Assembly (NCBI RefSeq): GCF_010500835.1 | Contig: NZ_JAAAMJ010000005.1 | Span: forward strand, 1-64,000 | Direction: 5' to 3' | Length of the DNA: 64,000 nt | DNA from: Aurantimonas aggregata | GTDB taxonomy: Bacteria; Pseudomonadota; Alphaproteobacteria; Rhizobiales; Rhizobiaceae | Shown here: piece by piece, positions 51,879-60,973 of the stretch | How positions within the stretch are numbered: the first letter of the stretch is position 1 | Layout of the letters: each line of letters starts with the position of its first letter | Notes under the pieces: generated by a model | Told to the model about the DNA's origin: nothing | Database searches by the model: none | The model's input: the letters and a program-made list of their open reading frames with translations, nothing else | Program-made: the position numbers and the translations under genes

Positions 51879-54392
51879 TCAGGCTTTTAGGCGGTCGTTG
51901 TCCGGATCGAACGGGCTCTCGCCAATCACCGTCGCCGGGTAGAGCCGACCGAGGATCCTGATCTCGAGACGCGTGCCCTCCGCCGCACGGGTCGGCTCCA
52001 GCATCGCCAGCGCCAGGCTCTTGCCGACCCGCCAGCCGTAGCCGCCGTTGGTCGCGCGTCCGACCAGGGCGCCATCGGCATAGATCGGCTCCGACCCGCG
52101 GGCGTCGACATCCTCGACGTCGTGGATTTCCAGCGTCGCGAACGACCAGCGCAGCCCCGCCTCCCGCGCCCGCACGACCGCGTCGCGACCGATGAAATCG
52201 CCCTTGTTCGGGTGAACGAACCTCTCAAGCCCCGACTCGAAGGCGTTGTATTCGATGGAGAGTTCGCGCGGCAGCTGGCGGTAGGACTTCTCCAGCGCCA
52301 TGGCGTTCATCGCCCTGATGCCGAACGGTCTGATGCCGAACTCCGCCCCCGCCGCCATCAGCGCATCGTAGAGGGCGTTCTGCATGCCGATGGGGTGGTG
52401 CAGCTCCCAGCCGAGCTCGCCGACGAAGTTGACCCGCAGCGCATGCGCGCTCGCGGCGCCGACAGCGATCGCCTTGCCCGTCAGCCAGGGAAAGGCGGCG
52501 TTGGAAAGGTCGGAGCGAGTCAGCTTGGCTAGCACGTCGCGGGCGCGCGGACCGGCGAGCACCAGCACGCCGAGCTGCTCGGTCAGGGGTTTCAAAGTGA
52601 CCGAGCCGTCGGAGGGCAGAAGCCGGCGCAGATTGTCGTGGTCGATCCGCTCGTAGCCGCCGGCCGAAACCAGGTAGAAGCGGCCCGGCGCCCATTCGTA
52701 GACGGTGAACTCGGCGCGCACGCCGCCGGTCTCTGTGAGAAGATGGCAGAGCGCAACGCGCCCGCGTGCCTTGGGGATGCGGTTGGCGAGGATCGAATCG
52801 AGAAAGGCGCGGGCGCCGGGGCCAGAAACCTCCATCTTGGCGAAGGCGGTGAGGTCGAGCAGGCCGACGCCTTCCGTCACCGCCCTCACCTCGTTGCCCA
52901 CGTGCTCGAAATAATTCGAGCGCCGAAACGACCATTTCTCGCGGATGACGCCGTTCTCGTCGGCGGGCGCGTGATTCTCGTTGGTCAGCACGTCGGCGCC
53001 GAGGTCGAGTTCCTGCCGCGAGACGGATGTCCCCTCCGGCGCGAACCAGTTGGCGCGCTCCCAGCCGTAGACCGAGCCGAAGACGGCGCCGAGCGCCTTC
53101 TGCCGATCATACGAGGGCGAGGTCTTCAGCGGCCGCGCGGCGGCACGCTCCTCGTCGGGATAATGCGTGGTGAAGACGTTGGCGTAGGCTTCCTCGTTCT
53201 TTTCGATGAGGTAGCCTTCGGTGGCGTAGGGGCCGAAGCGGCGCGGGTCGACGCCGACCATGTCGACGGTCGGCTCGCCGTCGACGATCCATTCGGCGAG
53301 CTGCCAGCCGGCGCCGCCGGCGGCGGTGATGCCGAAGGAATGGCCCTCGTTCAGCCAGAAGCCTTTCAGGCCCGGCGCCGGGCCGACGATCGGCGAGCCG
53401 TCGGGCGTATAGGCGATGGCGCCGTTATAAACCTTCTTGATGCCGACCTCGCCGAACGCCGGGACGCGGGCGATCGCGGTCTCGATATGCGGCATCAGCC
53501 GGTCGAGATCCTCCTGGAAGAGCTCGTATTCCGACGCGTCGTCCGGACCGTCGACGTAGCAGCAGGGCGCGCCCTTCTCGTAGGGGCCGAGCAGCAGGCC
53601 GCCATTCTCCTCGCGCATGTACCATGCCGAGTCGCTCTCGCGCAGCACGCCCATCTCCGGCAAGCCCTGGCGCCGGCGCTCGACGATCGCCGGATGCGGC
53701 TCTGTGACGATGTACTGGTGCTCGACCGGGATCACCGGCACGTCGAGGCCAACCATGCGGCCGGTGCGGCGGGCGAAGTTGCCGGTCGCCGAGACGACGT
53801 GCTCGCAGACGACGATGCCCTTGTCCGTCGTCACCGACCATTCGCCGGATTCCAGCTGCTCGATCGCCGTTACTGCCGTGTTCCGGTAGATCTTGGCGCC
53901 GAAATCGCGGGCGCCCTTGGCCAGCGCCTGCGTCAGGTCGGCCGGCTGGATGTAGCCGTCGTCCGGGTGCTGGATCGCGCCGAGAATGCCGTCGGTCTCG
54001 CAGAGCGGCCAGACTTCCTTCAGCTCGTCCGGCGTCAGCATCTTTACCTTGACGCCGATCGTCTCGGCGATGCCGGCATAGTACTGGAACTCGTCCCAGC
54101 GGTCTTTCGTGCGGGCAAGGCGGATGTTGGTAACGTTGGAGAAGCCGACATTCATGCCGGTCTTTTCCTGCAGCTCGCGATAGAAGCGCACCGAGTAGCG
54201 GTGCAGCTGGCCGACGGAGTAGCTCATGTTGAAGAGCGGCAGAAGTCCTGCGGCATGCCAGGTGGAGCCGGAGGTCAGCTCCTTGCGCTCGACCAGGATG
54301 CTGTCGCTCCAGCCCTTCTTCGCCAGATGGTAGAGTGTCGACACGCCGACCACCCCGCCCCCAATCACCACCGCCCGCGCGCGTGATTCCAT
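51879..54392 (-). CDS. Dimethylglycine dehydrogenase-type FAD/folate oxidase
   Basis: An 837-residue two-domain enzyme. The N-terminal DAO domain has the FAD motif VVIGGGVVGVS and the probable covalent-FAD His in STWHAAGLL. Residues after about 430 are a GcvT-like folate domain (LLDLTAFAKMEVSGPGARAF, VGELGWELHHP). It oxidises dimethylglycine to sarcosine, trapping formaldehyde as methylene-THF. ATG 54392 follows GGGGAG with 9-bp spacing; the TTG at 54401 directly abuts that ribosome site. It completes the pathway betaine to dimethylglycine to sarcosine in this region. Sarcosine dehydrogenase is the main alternative. Confidence 0.9.
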   Translation of the reverse strand: MESRARAVVIGGGVVGVSTLYHLAKKGWSDSILVERKELTSGSTWHAAGLLPLFNMSYSVGQLHRYSVRFYRELQEKTGMNVGFSNVTNIRLARTKDRWDEFQYYAGIAETIGVKVKMLTPDELKEVWPLCETDGILGAIQHPDDGYIQPADLTQALAKGARDFGAKIYRNTAVTAIEQLESGEWSVTTDKGIVVCEHVVSATGNFARRTGRMVGLDVPVIPVEHQYIVTEPHPAIVERRRQGLPEMGVLRESDSAWYMREENGGLLLGPYEKGAPCCYVDGPDDASEYELFQEDLDRLMPHIETAIARVPAFGEVGIKKVYNGAIAYTPDGSPIVGPAPGLKGFWLNEGHSFGITAAGGAGWQLAEWIVDGEPTVDMVGVDPRRFGPYATEGYLIEKNEEAYANVFTTHYPDEERAAARPLKTSPSYDRQKALGAVFGSVYGWERANWFAPEGTSVSRQELDLGADVLTNENHAPADENGVIREKWSFRRSNYFEHVGNEVRAVTEGVGLLDLTAFAKMEVSGPGARAFLDSILANRIPKARGRVALCHLLTETGGVRAEFTVYEWAPGRFYLVSAGGYERIDHDNLRRLLPSDGSVTLKPLTEQLGVLVLAGPRARDVLAKLTRSDLSNAAFPWLTGKAIAVGAASAHALRVNFVGELGWELHHPIGMQNALYDALMAAGAEFGIRPFGIRAMNAMALEKSYRQLPRELSIEYNAFESGLERFVHPNKGDFIGRDAVVRAREAGLRWSFATLEIHDVEDVDARGSEPIYADGALVGRATNGGYGWRVGKSLALAMLEPTRAAEGTRLEIRILGRLYPATVIGESPFDPDNDRLKA

Positions 54393-54519
54393 CGCCTGCA
54401 ACTCCCCGCCTCTTCGCAGGCGCGAGCTTAGCGCGGCGCCGCGAATGACGCGGTACTCATTTGCGACACGCGGGCAGCCGGCGGCGACCTCACCCGCCTG
54501 CCGATGCGATCAGTGCCGG

Positions 54520-55275
54520 TCAGGCGAAGGCCCAGACATCCTCGCCGTAGAAGCCGACGCTGTAGCCGGCGGTCTTCAGCTTGACGACGACCTGGCCGAT
54601 CTCGGCGGCCGGCAATGCGCCGATCTCCACCTTGATCATGCCGGGGCGATAGCGGGCGATGTCGAACTGGTCGAACACCACCCAGTCGGCGCCCTCGCAG
54701 TCGACCAGGAAGGCGTCGATATGGTCCAGCCGATTGCGGTCGAGGACGGTCTGCAGCGGCTCCGACGGCACGCTGATGTCCTTCAGGTGGTGCGCGAAGG
54801 TCGAGAAGTTCGCGTCCTCCTTGCCCCAGGCATCCTTGCCGGACATCAGGTTGGTATCGGTGACGGAGGAGCAGCCGATGAATTCGATCGGCAGCGTTCC
54901 GGCCTCCAGCGCCTCCGCCTCGAAGGTGCGGATGGCGATTGTCCCCGACTCGCGGGTGATCGCCACCGGCTCGATGACGAAGCGCTCGGTGTCCGGGTAG
55001 TTCTTGCGCAGGCGCTGCTGGTTGTAGGGTATCGGCTCCACCAGCACGGCCCGGGCATTGGGGATGCGATGCAGCCATGGCGTCACGTCGTCGAAGAGGA
55101 CGCCGTCGCAGGCGCCGACATTGACCATGACGAAGGGCCGGCCCCTCCCGAGGCGGGCGCGCATGGCCGCCTTGGCGAGATAGCGCGTGCCGAGCAGCGC
55201 CGGCGCGCGGTCGAGAAGACCTGCCGGGAGCCCCAGGGAGACGGCAATGCGTGCGGCATGCGACAGGCGGGACAT
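54520..55275 (-). CDS. FkbM-family methyltransferase
   Basis: A 251-residue SAM-dependent methyltransferase. Motif I is FVMVNVGACDGVLFDD. The FkbM core continues with AVLVEPIPYNQQRLRKNY and DAFLVDCEGADWVVFDQFD, and ends KTAGYSVGFYGEDVW. FkbM enzymes O-methylate sugars or polyketides. It is the last gene of a glycolipid locus on the minus strand, 9 bp after the membrane protein gene, so it likely methylates the sugar that locus makes. Confidence 0.9.
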   Translation of the reverse strand: MSRLSHAARIAVSLGLPAGLLDRAPALLGTRYLAKAAMRARLGRGRPFVMVNVGACDGVLFDDVTPWLHRIPNARAVLVEPIPYNQQRLRKNYPDTERFVIEPVAITRESGTIAIRTFEAEALEAGTLPIEFIGCSSVTDTNLMSGKDAWGKEDANFSTFAHHLKDISVPSEPLQTVLDRNRLDHIDAFLVDCEGADWVVFDQFDIARYRPGMIKVEIGALPAAEIGQVVVKLKTAGYSVGFYGEDVWAFA

Positions 55276-55284
55276 GGCGATTTC

Positions 55285-56502
55285 TCAGTTGTGCCGGCGA
55301 ACGGGCGGCGTGAAGGCGGCATTGGAAGTGGCGAAATCCGGCTTCCAGGCTTCGAGCAGGATCATCAGGAACGGCGCGACGAAGATGAAGTAGACGCGGT
55401 CGTCCGGCAGCGGAAACGTCACGTACTTGCCGATGAAGCAGAGGACGACGGCGGTGAGCACCATCGTGGCGTTCCGGTCGGCGCCGCGGCCGCGGGCGGC
55501 GAGCAGCAGCCAGCCGAGCAGCAGCACCGCCATGATCATCGGCCAGTTGTTGAAGCGCAGACCGACATTTATACCCCGCACGATGCCGTGCAGATAGGCG
55601 CCCACGCTGAAGGCCGGATCGAAGCCGCGCATGTCGTTCTGCAGCGCGATGTTCGAGAAATAATAGTGCGGCCACCAGCCGGGATGCCCGGCCGCCTCGG
55701 CAATCGGGCCGTAGAGCAGCACCGCGGCGAGGAAGGCGAGCAGCATCGGCAGCCGCCCCTGCCCGAAGGCCAGCGCTGCCAGCAGCAGCGCGAAGAGGAA
55801 GATGATCCCGTCCGGGCGCACCAGGAACATGGCGAGCAGGAACGGCACGGCCAGCCAGTAGCGACCCTTGGCGGCCAGATAGATGCCCGGAATGCCGAAC
55901 GCCGCCATCATCATGTCAGGCGTCGCCAGCATCGCCATGTCGAAATAGCCGGCGAGCAGCAGCACGGGCGCGGCGAGCAGCAGCGATTGCGAGAAGCCGT
56001 GCCGGACCGCCCAGCCCAGCAGGACGAGACCGACGACCAGGGTCGACAGGCTGGCGACGATGGCCGTCGCGGTGACCGGCTCGACCAGCCGGTCGAGATA
56101 GCGCAGCGCGAGGATATAGCCGAGCTTCACCCGGTACATCGACAGCTGCGAGACGAAATGCTCGGGGTTGGCGAACTGGTCGACGATGTAGGTGTTGCCG
56201 CGGGTGATCTCGTACCACTGGAAGTCGGAGATGCCGTAGCGCGTCGCCTCCCAGGCGGCGGCGTGCAGCGCCTGCGGCTGCTCGTAGCGATCCTCCAGCG
56301 AGGCGGCAATGTAGGGCGCCATGTCCCAGTTGTGCTCGGGTTTGATCAGCCCGAACAGCGACGACAGCAGGACGAAGAGCGCGAAGGCGGCGACCGCCAG
56401 CCTCGAGAAGACGCGCGACGTCATCAAGGCGGCGACGCGGCGGCCGAGCTCGCGCATCGGGCCGGAGTCGATCGGGCGGTGGAAGTCGGTTGCAATGCTC
56501 AT
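55285..56502 (-). CDS. Multi-pass membrane protein, GT-C glycosyltransferase-like
   Basis: A 405-residue protein with about 10 hydrophobic segments. After the first segment comes a periplasmic loop with NWDMAPYIAAS. The Asp here is placed like the catalytic Asp of GT-C enzymes that use polyprenyl-phospho-sugars. Other blocks are FLVRPDGIIFLFALLLAALA and HPGWWPHYYFSNIAL. A C-terminal cytoplasmic tail follows FVAPFLMILLEAW. The family could not be named. In this locus it is the best candidate for transferring the lipid-linked pentose. Confidence 0.65.
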   Translation of the reverse strand: MSIATDFHRPIDSGPMRELGRRVAALMTSRVFSRLAVAAFALFVLLSSLFGLIKPEHNWDMAPYIAASLEDRYEQPQALHAAAWEATRYGISDFQWYEITRGNTYIVDQFANPEHFVSQLSMYRVKLGYILALRYLDRLVEPVTATAIVASLSTLVVGLVLLGWAVRHGFSQSLLLAAPVLLLAGYFDMAMLATPDMMMAAFGIPGIYLAAKGRYWLAVPFLLAMFLVRPDGIIFLFALLLAALAFGQGRLPMLLAFLAAVLLYGPIAEAAGHPGWWPHYYFSNIALQNDMRGFDPAFSVGAYLHGIVRGINVGLRFNNWPMIMAVLLLGWLLLAARGRGADRNATMVLTAVVLCFIGKYVTFPLPDDRVYFIFVAPFLMILLEAWKPDFATSNAAFTPPVRRHN

Positions 56503-56564
56503 GCCGGGCTTCCCCGCGTCAGGTTGATATCGGGCAGGCTTCGGCCGGGCGCGACGTCGCGCGC

Positions 56565-58019
56565 TCAGCCCATCTGCGACTTCACGAAGTCCTTCACGAT
56601 CGACACGATGCCGCGCGACAGGAGGTCGTCCAGCGCGTCGCAGAACTGGTCGACATGCTCCTCGCCGCAGATCAGCGGCGGCTCGAGGCGGATGACATTG
56701 CGGTTGTACTCGGTGAAGGCGACCAGCACGTCGTAGTCGCGCAGCAGCAGCGCCCCGATGAAGCCCGACAGCGAGCCCTTCAGCTTGTCGTCGAGGATCG
56801 CCACCATCGGACGGAGCGCCAGCGGCAGGGTGCGCGAGAAGTCCTGGAACTCCAGCCCGACCATCAGGCCCTGGCCGCGCACTTCCTTGATGATCGTCGG
56901 ATATTTCTGCCGGATCGCCTCGAGGCGCTCCAGCAGATACGTGCCGACTTCCTCGGCATTGCCGATCAGGTCCTCGTCGTAGAGAACGTTCAGACCCTCG
57001 ATGGCGGTGACGCAGGCTTCGCCGATGCCGCCGAACGTCGCCTGGGCGTGGATCATCGCGGTCTTCGGCGTGCCGTAGGCCTTCATGTAGACCTCGCGGC
57101 GGGCGATCATCGCACCGACGGCGGCCTTGCCGGCGCCAAGCGACTTGGCGAGTGCGGTCACGTCCGGCACGACGCCATGGTGCTCAAAGGCGTAGAAGCG
57201 GCCGGTGCGCCCGTAGCCGCACTGTACCTCGTCGGCGACCCACATCACCTTGTGCTTGTCGCAAAGTGCGCGAACGCCCTGCCAGTAGTAGGTCGACGCC
57301 TGGACGATGCCGCCGCCGCCCTGCACGGTCTCGAGCACGACGACGCCGATGTCGGGATCGCTCTCGACGCAGGCGGTCAGCGCCTCGAGGTCGCCGAACG
57401 GCACCTTGTAGCGGTTCTCCACCAGCTTGAACTCGCCCTGGTAGAGCGTCGAGTCGGTGATCGACAGGACGCCCTTTGTCTTGCCATGGAAGGAGTTCTC
57501 GGCATGGACGATCTTGCAGTTCTTCCGGCCCGAGGCGCGCTCGGCGACCTTGACGGCGGCTTCCATCGCTTCCGAGCCGGACGAACCGAGGAAGACCATG
57601 TCGAGGCTGCCGGGGCTGACGGCGGCGAGGTTCTTCGCCAGCGCCGAAGCATACTGGGAGAGGAAGGCGATGGCGATCTCGTGCCGCTTCTCGTCCTGGA
57701 AGCGCTGGCGCGCTTCGATGATCCGCGGGTGGTTGTGACCAAAGGCCAGCGAGCCGAAGCCGCCGAAGAAATCGAGGATCTTCCGGCCGTTCTGGTCGAT
57801 GTAGAACATGCCTTCGGCGCTTTCGACCTTCACCTTGTGAAAGCCGAGCAGCTTCATGAAGTGGAACTGGCCGGGGTTGATGTGGTCCTTGAACAGGTCC
57901 GCCATCGACTGCGCGTCGAGGGCCTTGGCCTCTTCGACCGACAGCAGTTTCGGCTTGGCCGGGCCGCGGCGTAATGGAGCGTCGAGCGGCGGCGCGGTCA
58001 CAACGGGACGGTCGAGCAT
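56565..58019 (-). CDS. Class-III PLP aminotransferase
   Basis: A 484-residue fold-type I aminotransferase. Blocks are FFGGFGSLAFGHNHPRI, GSSGSEAMEAAVKVA (phosphate cup), HAENSFHGKTKGVLSITDS, VMWVADEVQCGYGRTG (Asp contacting the PLP pyridine N), and TALAKSLGAGKAAVGAMIA with the Schiff-base Lys in AKSLG. It is longer than ornithine or acetylornithine aminotransferases and has an N-terminal extension. Substrate is unknown. It lies 11 bp after the extended SDR gene and so probably acts on its product, for example aminating a keto intermediate. Confidence 0.9.
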   Translation of the reverse strand: MLDRPVVTAPPLDAPLRRGPAKPKLLSVEEAKALDAQSMADLFKDHINPGQFHFMKLLGFHKVKVESAEGMFYIDQNGRKILDFFGGFGSLAFGHNHPRIIEARQRFQDEKRHEIAIAFLSQYASALAKNLAAVSPGSLDMVFLGSSGSEAMEAAVKVAERASGRKNCKIVHAENSFHGKTKGVLSITDSTLYQGEFKLVENRYKVPFGDLEALTACVESDPDIGVVVLETVQGGGGIVQASTYYWQGVRALCDKHKVMWVADEVQCGYGRTGRFYAFEHHGVVPDVTALAKSLGAGKAAVGAMIARREVYMKAYGTPKTAMIHAQATFGGIGEACVTAIEGLNVLYDEDLIGNAEEVGTYLLERLEAIRQKYPTIIKEVRGQGLMVGLEFQDFSRTLPLALRPMVAILDDKLKGSLSGFIGALLLRDYDVLVAFTEYNRNVIRLEPPLICGEEHVDQFCDALDDLLSRGIVSIVKDFVKSQMG

Positions 58020-58030
58020 GGCTGCGCTCC

Positions 58031-59044
58031 TCATTCGGCGGGTTGGATGGAGGTTTCGGCGTCGTCCTGCCGGCCTTCGCGCTTGGCGCGGTATTCGGTG
58101 TAGGCGGCGATCAGCATGTCCTCGTCGCGATACTGCGGGACCCAGCCGAGCTGCCGCTCGCCCTTGGAGACGTCGAGAACGCACATCTCGTCGGCGATCA
58201 GATACTGCTCGGGGTCCATCAGCGGCAGATTGAGCCGATCCAGCAGATCGAGCGTCCGCTTGACCGCCCAGCCCGGCGTCGGCACGAGCAGCGACTTCGA
58301 GCCGGCATGCTTGACGAGGTCGCCCAAGAGCTTCCTTACCGGCGGCGGGTTGAGCGAGCCGAGATTGTAAGCCTCGTTCGGAACGCCTGCCTTCCAGGCA
58401 AGACGGGCCGCCTCGGCGCAGTCGAACACCGAGATGAACTGGTACGGGTTCTTGCCCGAGCCGATCATCGGCACCGGCAGGTTGCCATCGACCAGCTTGA
58501 ACAGCTTTTCGAGGATGCCAAGCCGGCCGGGTCCGATGATCAGGCGCGGCCGGAACAGCGAGATGTTCATGCCCCGCTCGCGCCATTCGGCGGCGAGGTG
58601 CTCGGTGTCGAGCTTGGACTGGCCATACTCGCCGAGCGGCGAGACCGGGTGCTCCTCCGTCATCGGATAGATCACCGTGTGGCCGTAGATCATGTCGGTG
58701 GTGAAGTGGACGAGGTCCTTCGCCCCAGCCGCATCCATCGCCTCGATGATGTGCTTCGTGCCGTGATAGTTCACCGGGTAGAAGAAGTCGTGGCGCTTGG
58801 CGCGAACCTGGATCGGCGAGAGCATCTTGGCCGAGAGATTATAGACCATGTCGCCCGGCTCGATCGGAACGGCGCGCACCGACGCCGGATCGGTGACGTC
58901 GGCTCCCATGAAGCGCGAGCGGCGATAATGCGGCAGGTCGCTGCGATAGATGTCGGCGACGACCACTTCCTCGCCGTCGGTCACCAGCTTGCGGGCAAGA
59001 TGACGGCCGACGAAACCGTCGCCGCCGAACAGGATATGCTTCAT
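58031..59044 (-). CDS. NAD-dependent epimerase/dehydratase (extended SDR)
   Basis: A 337-residue extended SDR. The Rossmann motif FGGDGFVGRHLARKL is a GxxGxxG variant, the catalytic Tyr-Lys pair is in YGQSK, and the active-site Thr in FTTDMIYG. The C-terminal half (PVPMIGSGKNPYQFISVFDC) is the nucleotide-sugar lid. It overlaps the SMR-like gene by 4 bp. In the arabinose-lipid pathway the partner of DprE1 is a classical SDR (DprE2). This protein is of a different, longer type, so it may act on a nucleotide or lipid-linked sugar in another step. Confidence 0.88.
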   Translation of the reverse strand: MKHILFGGDGFVGRHLARKLVTDGEEVVVADIYRSDLPHYRRSRFMGADVTDPASVRAVPIEPGDMVYNLSAKMLSPIQVRAKRHDFFYPVNYHGTKHIIEAMDAAGAKDLVHFTTDMIYGHTVIYPMTEEHPVSPLGEYGQSKLDTEHLAAEWRERGMNISLFRPRLIIGPGRLGILEKLFKLVDGNLPVPMIGSGKNPYQFISVFDCAEAARLAWKAGVPNEAYNLGSLNPPPVRKLLGDLVKHAGSKSLLVPTPGWAVKRTLDLLDRLNLPLMDPEQYLIADEMCVLDVSKGERQLGWVPQYRDEDMLIAAYTEYRAKREGRQDDAETSIQPAE

Positions 59045-59478
59045 CGTGACACCTCACGGGTGGAATCGGTGGGAAGCGCGGCGAGCTCGTTCTCGCCGTG
59101 GATGGGCGAGCCGCCCTGGGCGATGAACACGGTACCGACGCAGATCAGCGCGATGCCGGCGATGCGCATGGCGTTGAGATCTTCGCGGAAGACGAAGTAG
59201 GCGAAAACCGCGACCGCTACGTAAGCCAGCGAAAGGAACGGATAGGCATAGGACAGCTCGACCTTCGACAGGACGTAGAGGTGCGAGGCCATCGAGATCA
59301 CGAAAACGCTCAACCCCATGAAAACCCAGGGGCTGAAGACGATCTGCAGGATCTTGAGCAGCGGATTGACGCCGGCGAACGAGAGCGGCCCGAGCTGCAT
59401 CATGCCGTATTTCAGCATCAGCTGCGCCGCAGCGTTGGTCAGCACCGTAAACAGGATGAACGGCAGAAACTTCAGCAT
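59041..59478 (-). CDS. SMR/EamA-type small membrane protein (ArnE-like)
   Basis: A 145-residue protein with four hydrophobic segments (FLPFILFTVLTNAAAQLMLK; WVFMGLSVFVISMASHLYVL; LSYAYPFLSLAYVAVAVFAYF; IAGIALICVGTVFIAQGG). SYAYPFLSL is the SMR/ArnE signature. ArnE/F move undecaprenyl-phospho-aminoarabinose across the inner membrane; here a single subunit is encoded, perhaps a homodimer. A cytoplasmic tail of 25 residues ends the protein. Coupled by 4 bp to the SDR gene, it is the probable flippase of the locus. Confidence 0.85.
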   Translation of the reverse strand: MLKFLPFILFTVLTNAAAQLMLKYGMMQLGPLSFAGVNPLLKILQIVFSPWVFMGLSVFVISMASHLYVLSKVELSYAYPFLSLAYVAVAVFAYFVFREDLNAMRIAGIALICVGTVFIAQGGSPIHGENELAALPTDSTREVSR

Positions 59479-59557
59479 CTCAATAACCTGATTGGAACAA
59501 GCAATGGTCCGGCTCGCCGCGACATGCGAACATTACCGCACCGGGCCTTTTGGAAGG

Positions 59558-60973
59558 TTAATAGGCAGGACTACTTGCTTCGCCGACGATGCTCACTGCG
59601 CGGAAGGGTAAATTTTCGCTGAGTGTTTCCGGTAGAACTTTACGCTCGGCAGTCCTGGACGGCGTCAGGCGCAGCGCGGTGCGGCGCCAGAAATCCGAGC
59701 AGAAGGCCGGATCCCGCAGCGCCTCCAGCTCGGCCCAGCGGGCGAAGCCGGCGGCGAACGTCTCGGGCGACATCCGCGCATCCTTGTAGGGATTGACCGC
59801 CCCGCCCGCCCCGATGGCGATGGCATCGAGATCGGCGAGGAGTCTCAGCGTCCGTTCGCCGCGATGCGGGAAATCCAGCGTCAGCGTGTAGCCCTCGCGG
59901 GGAAAGCTGGTGAGGCCCGGGCTCGCCACCGCGCCGAAGCGCTTGAGCACGGTGAGGAACGACCCCTGCCCGGCCTGCTGGGCGCGCATGATCAGCGCCC
60001 GCACCGCGGTCGGGCCGGCCGCCAGCGGCACGACGCTCTGGTGCTGGTGCAGGCCGCGCGGGCCGTAGAGCCGGTTCCAGCCACCGATCCGGTCGAGCGG
60101 ATAGAAGAAGCTGTCGAAGCGCACGACGCGCCGGCGGGAGCCCTTCGGTGCGCGGCGGAAATAGGCCTCGTTGAACGCCGAGAGGCCGAGCCCCCGCAGC
60201 GGGCTGACGAAGGGCGTGAACGGGATGCTCGTGATCGGCTTGCCGGCGACGCCCGAACGATCGCCCTCGGCGGCATGGTCGCCGGTGATCAGATGGCCCC
60301 GCCCGAGCGAAGCGCCGGTCACCAGCGAGTCGATCCAGGCGACGGCGTATTCGTGCCGGAGGTCGGCCGCTTCCGCGAGCTCGAAATACTCGTCGAGACT
60401 GTCGAACCGCGTCGTCGTCTCGTCGATCGACAGTGACGGCACCTTGAGCAGGCGGATCGTCGCCTGCCGAATGAGCCCGGTCAGGCCCATGCCGGCGATG
60501 GTCGCCGCGAAGAGCTGCGGCTCGCTGTCCCGGCTGCAGGTCAGCGGCCCCTGGTCGGACCGTTCGAGTTCGAGGCTCTCGACCCAGTTGCCGAAAGTGC
60601 CGCGGCGGTGGTGGTTCTTGCCATGGATGTCGTTGGCGATGGCGCCGCCGAGGGTGACGAACTGGGTGCCGGGGGTGACGGGCAGGAACCAGCCGGCCGG
60701 CGCGACTTGTCGTGTGATCTCTGACAGCAGGATGCCGGCATCCGCCGTCAGCGTCCCGGCGACCGGATCGAACGCCTGGATCCGGGCGCGGTCGCGGCTG
60801 TCGACGAGCGTGCCGGCATCGTTGTGGCAGCTGTCGCCGTAGGAACGGCCGTTCCCATAGGCCAGCAGGCTGCCGTCCGCCCTGCTCGCGAGCGACCCGA
60901 GATCGGCGACGGCGATCGCTGCGCGGCGGGCCGGCCTGAGGCGCCCCCAGCTCTGGTAGAGGGGCTCAGACAT
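59558..60973 (-). CDS. DprE1-like FAD-dependent oxidoreductase
   Basis: A 471-residue vanillyl-alcohol-oxidase-type flavoprotein. The FAD-binding motif is YGNGRSYGDSCHNDAG and ANDIHGKNHHRRGTFGNWV is the diagnostic block of decaprenylphosphoryl-ribose 2-oxidase. The cap ends with VNPYKDARMSPETFAAGF, containing the lysine region near the C-terminus. It should oxidise a polyprenyl-phospho-pentose at C2. The gene overlaps the UbiA gene by 8 bp, so the two enzymes act in sequence. No DprE2-like classical SDR is nearby to finish the epimerisation. Confidence 0.88.
   Translation of the reverse strand: MSEPLYQSWGRLRPARRAAIAVADLGSLASRADGSLLAYGNGRSYGDSCHNDAGTLVDSRDRARIQAFDPVAGTLTADAGILLSEITRQVAPAGWFLPVTPGTQFVTLGGAIANDIHGKNHHRRGTFGNWVESLELERSDQGPLTCSRDSEPQLFAATIAGMGLTGLIRQATIRLLKVPSLSIDETTTRFDSLDEYFELAEAADLRHEYAVAWIDSLVTGASLGRGHLITGDHAAEGDRSGVAGKPITSIPFTPFVSPLRGLGLSAFNEAYFRRAPKGSRRRVVRFDSFFYPLDRIGGWNRLYGPRGLHQHQSVVPLAAGPTAVRALIMRAQQAGQGSFLTVLKRFGAVASPGLTSFPREGYTLTLDFPHRGERTLRLLADLDAIAIGAGGAVNPYKDARMSPETFAAGFARWAELEALRDPAFCSDFWRRTALRLTPSRTAERKVLPETLSENLPFRAVSIVGEASSPAY

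Noticed and set aside
54445-56736. 763-codon open frame on the plus strand
   Set aside because: It is antisense to FkbM and membrane-protein genes with clear motifs and overlaps. High GC alone explains the long stop-free frame.
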